Source: Anabaena cylindrica PCC 7122 (lineage in GTDB: Bacteria; Cyanobacteriota; Cyanobacteriia; Cyanobacteriales; Nostocaceae). From it: a DNA stretch of 64,000 nucleotides. Location of the stretch: contig NC_019771.1 in NCBI RefSeq assembly GCF_000317695.1, positions 992,001-1,056,000 on the forward strand, written 5' to 3'. A program made the position numbers and the translations under genes. Positions 63,500 through 64,000 of this stretch are shown here, in pieces. The notes under the pieces were generated by a model. It was not told the DNA's origin. It saw only the letters and a list, made by a program, of their open reading frames with translations, and did not search any database. Each line of letters starts with the position of its first letter. Positions within the stretch are counted from its first letter, which is position 1.

Positions 63500-64000
63500 A
63501 TGTCTCCAACATCAGAAATCGCCGTTGAGTTTCGGGATGTCAGTTTTAAGATTAATCGCCATTTTCTATTATCCCACTTAAATCTCACCATTTACCAAGG
63601 GGAAGCCCTTGTCTTACTCGGACGCAGTGGTAGCGGTAAAACAACCACCTTAAAATTAATCAATCATTTGCTGATTCCTACCCAAGGGCAGGTTTTTGTT
63701 AACAATCGTCCTACAACTGAATGGGATGGGATTAAACTGCGGCGGCAAATCGGTTATGTGATCCAAGACATTGGTTTATTTCCCCACTTTAGCGTCAAAG
63801 AAAACATCGCCCTCGTTCCTTCTTTAGAAAAATGGACACAATGCCAAATTGAGACGCGAGTTTATGAAATGTTAAACTTGGTGGGTTTAGACCCGGAAAC
63901 ATTCGCCCAGCGCTATCCCTATCAACTATCCGGAGGTCAGCGTCAGCGAGTAGGTGTGGCCAGGGCCTTAGCTGCCGACCCGCCTGTATTATTGATGGAT
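63500..64000 (+). CDS. ABC transporter ATP-binding protein, osmoprotectant type (cut at window end)
   Basis: From the ATG at 63500 the frame is open to the edge (167 codons). Walker A GRSGSGKTTTLKLIN, Q-loop GYVIQDIGLFPHFSVKENI, signature LSGGQRQRVGVARALAADPPVLLMD. The LKLIN...PTQGQVFVNN and KLRRQIGYVIQDIGLFPH wording matches OpuCA/ProV-type ATPases for glycine betaine or related osmolytes. The permease genes presumably follow outside the window. Confidence 0.8.
   Translation, partial: MSPTSEIAVEFRDVSFKINRHFLLSHLNLTIYQGEALVLLGRSGSGKTTTLKLINHLLIPTQGQVFVNNRPTTEWDGIKLRRQIGYVIQDIGLFPHFSVKENIALVPSLEKWTQCQIETRVYEMLNLVGLDPETFAQRYPYQLSGGQRQRVGVARALAADPPVLLMD

Overview
The window looks like chromosomal DNA of a filamentous, hormogonium-forming, probably heterocystous cyanobacterium (Nostoc/Anabaena type). 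The evidence is: frequent HIP1 octamers (GCGATCGC); 7-bp tandem arrays (STRR type: GTAATTC, GGAGTCA, CTGTTCT); many small inverted-repeat elements between genes; and typical cyanobacterial genes, namely a PedR-like regulator, HpsA and its pseudopilins, HpsJ, carotenoid oxygenase, DUF3611/TIC21-like, DUF4912 and DUF502 proteins, and Uma2 and DUF29 proteins. No rRNA, tRNA or CRISPR array was recognised.

Layout. 1-3.6 kb: a cut-off membrane protein with a DTSFSS repeat, then an unusual succinyl-CoA-synthetase-like beta/alpha pair whose alpha subunit has proline where the catalytic histidine should be. 3.6-9.5 kb: a 200-bp heptamer array, a small inverted-repeat element, a TPR protein, a Uma2 protein and an 820-aa nuclease/ATPase fusion that is a defence candidate. 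9.6-16.2 kb: a lipoprotein of the phosphodiester-glycosidase type, a ribbon-helix-helix plus coiled-coil pair, DUF4912, a glycosyltransferase, DUF6391 and PedR. 16.6-31.3 kb: mostly metabolic and housekeeping genes (PfkB sugar kinase, gluconokinase, SfsA, a degenerate GAF-GGDEF protein, a 2OG-Fe oxygenase, TspO, DUF3611, Era, a histidine phosphatase, a carotenoid oxygenase, a J-domain protein, an alpha/beta hydrolase). Within it lies a HipA-like kinase broken by one in-frame stop, next to a HIRAN protein whose N-terminus resembles the HipA N-subdomain.

31.8-50 kb is a surface-polysaccharide region. It holds a methyltransferase and three glycosyltransferases, rpmB, hpsA, three pseudopilin genes (hpsB, hpsC, hpsD-like), hpsE, a fourth pseudopilin, a TIGR04282-type transferase, a degenerate TnpB element, an HpsJ-like protein and another glycosyltransferase. 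Together these fit the hormogonium polysaccharide system: glycosyltransferases build the polymer, and a type IV pilus-like pseudopilin set supports secretion and gliding. 50.3-56.2 kb: DUF502-nusB-ftsY-PP2C phosphatase. 56.2-58.8 kb: an accessory islet with DUF29, a PD-(D/E)XK nuclease overlapping a TOPRIM-like gene, and a PIN toxin/antitoxin pair. 59-64 kb: an SLH-domain protein, dxs, a small membrane protein, DUF423 and a cut-off ABC ATPase of the osmoprotectant type.

The most interesting items are the nuclease/TOPRIM pair beside a toxin-antitoxin pair, the 820-aa nuclease/STAND-like ATPase, the broken HipA/HIRAN locus, the catalytically altered SCS pair, a miniature element nested in another with a 10-bp target duplication, and heptamer arrays that have entered genes and supply their C-termini or stop codons.
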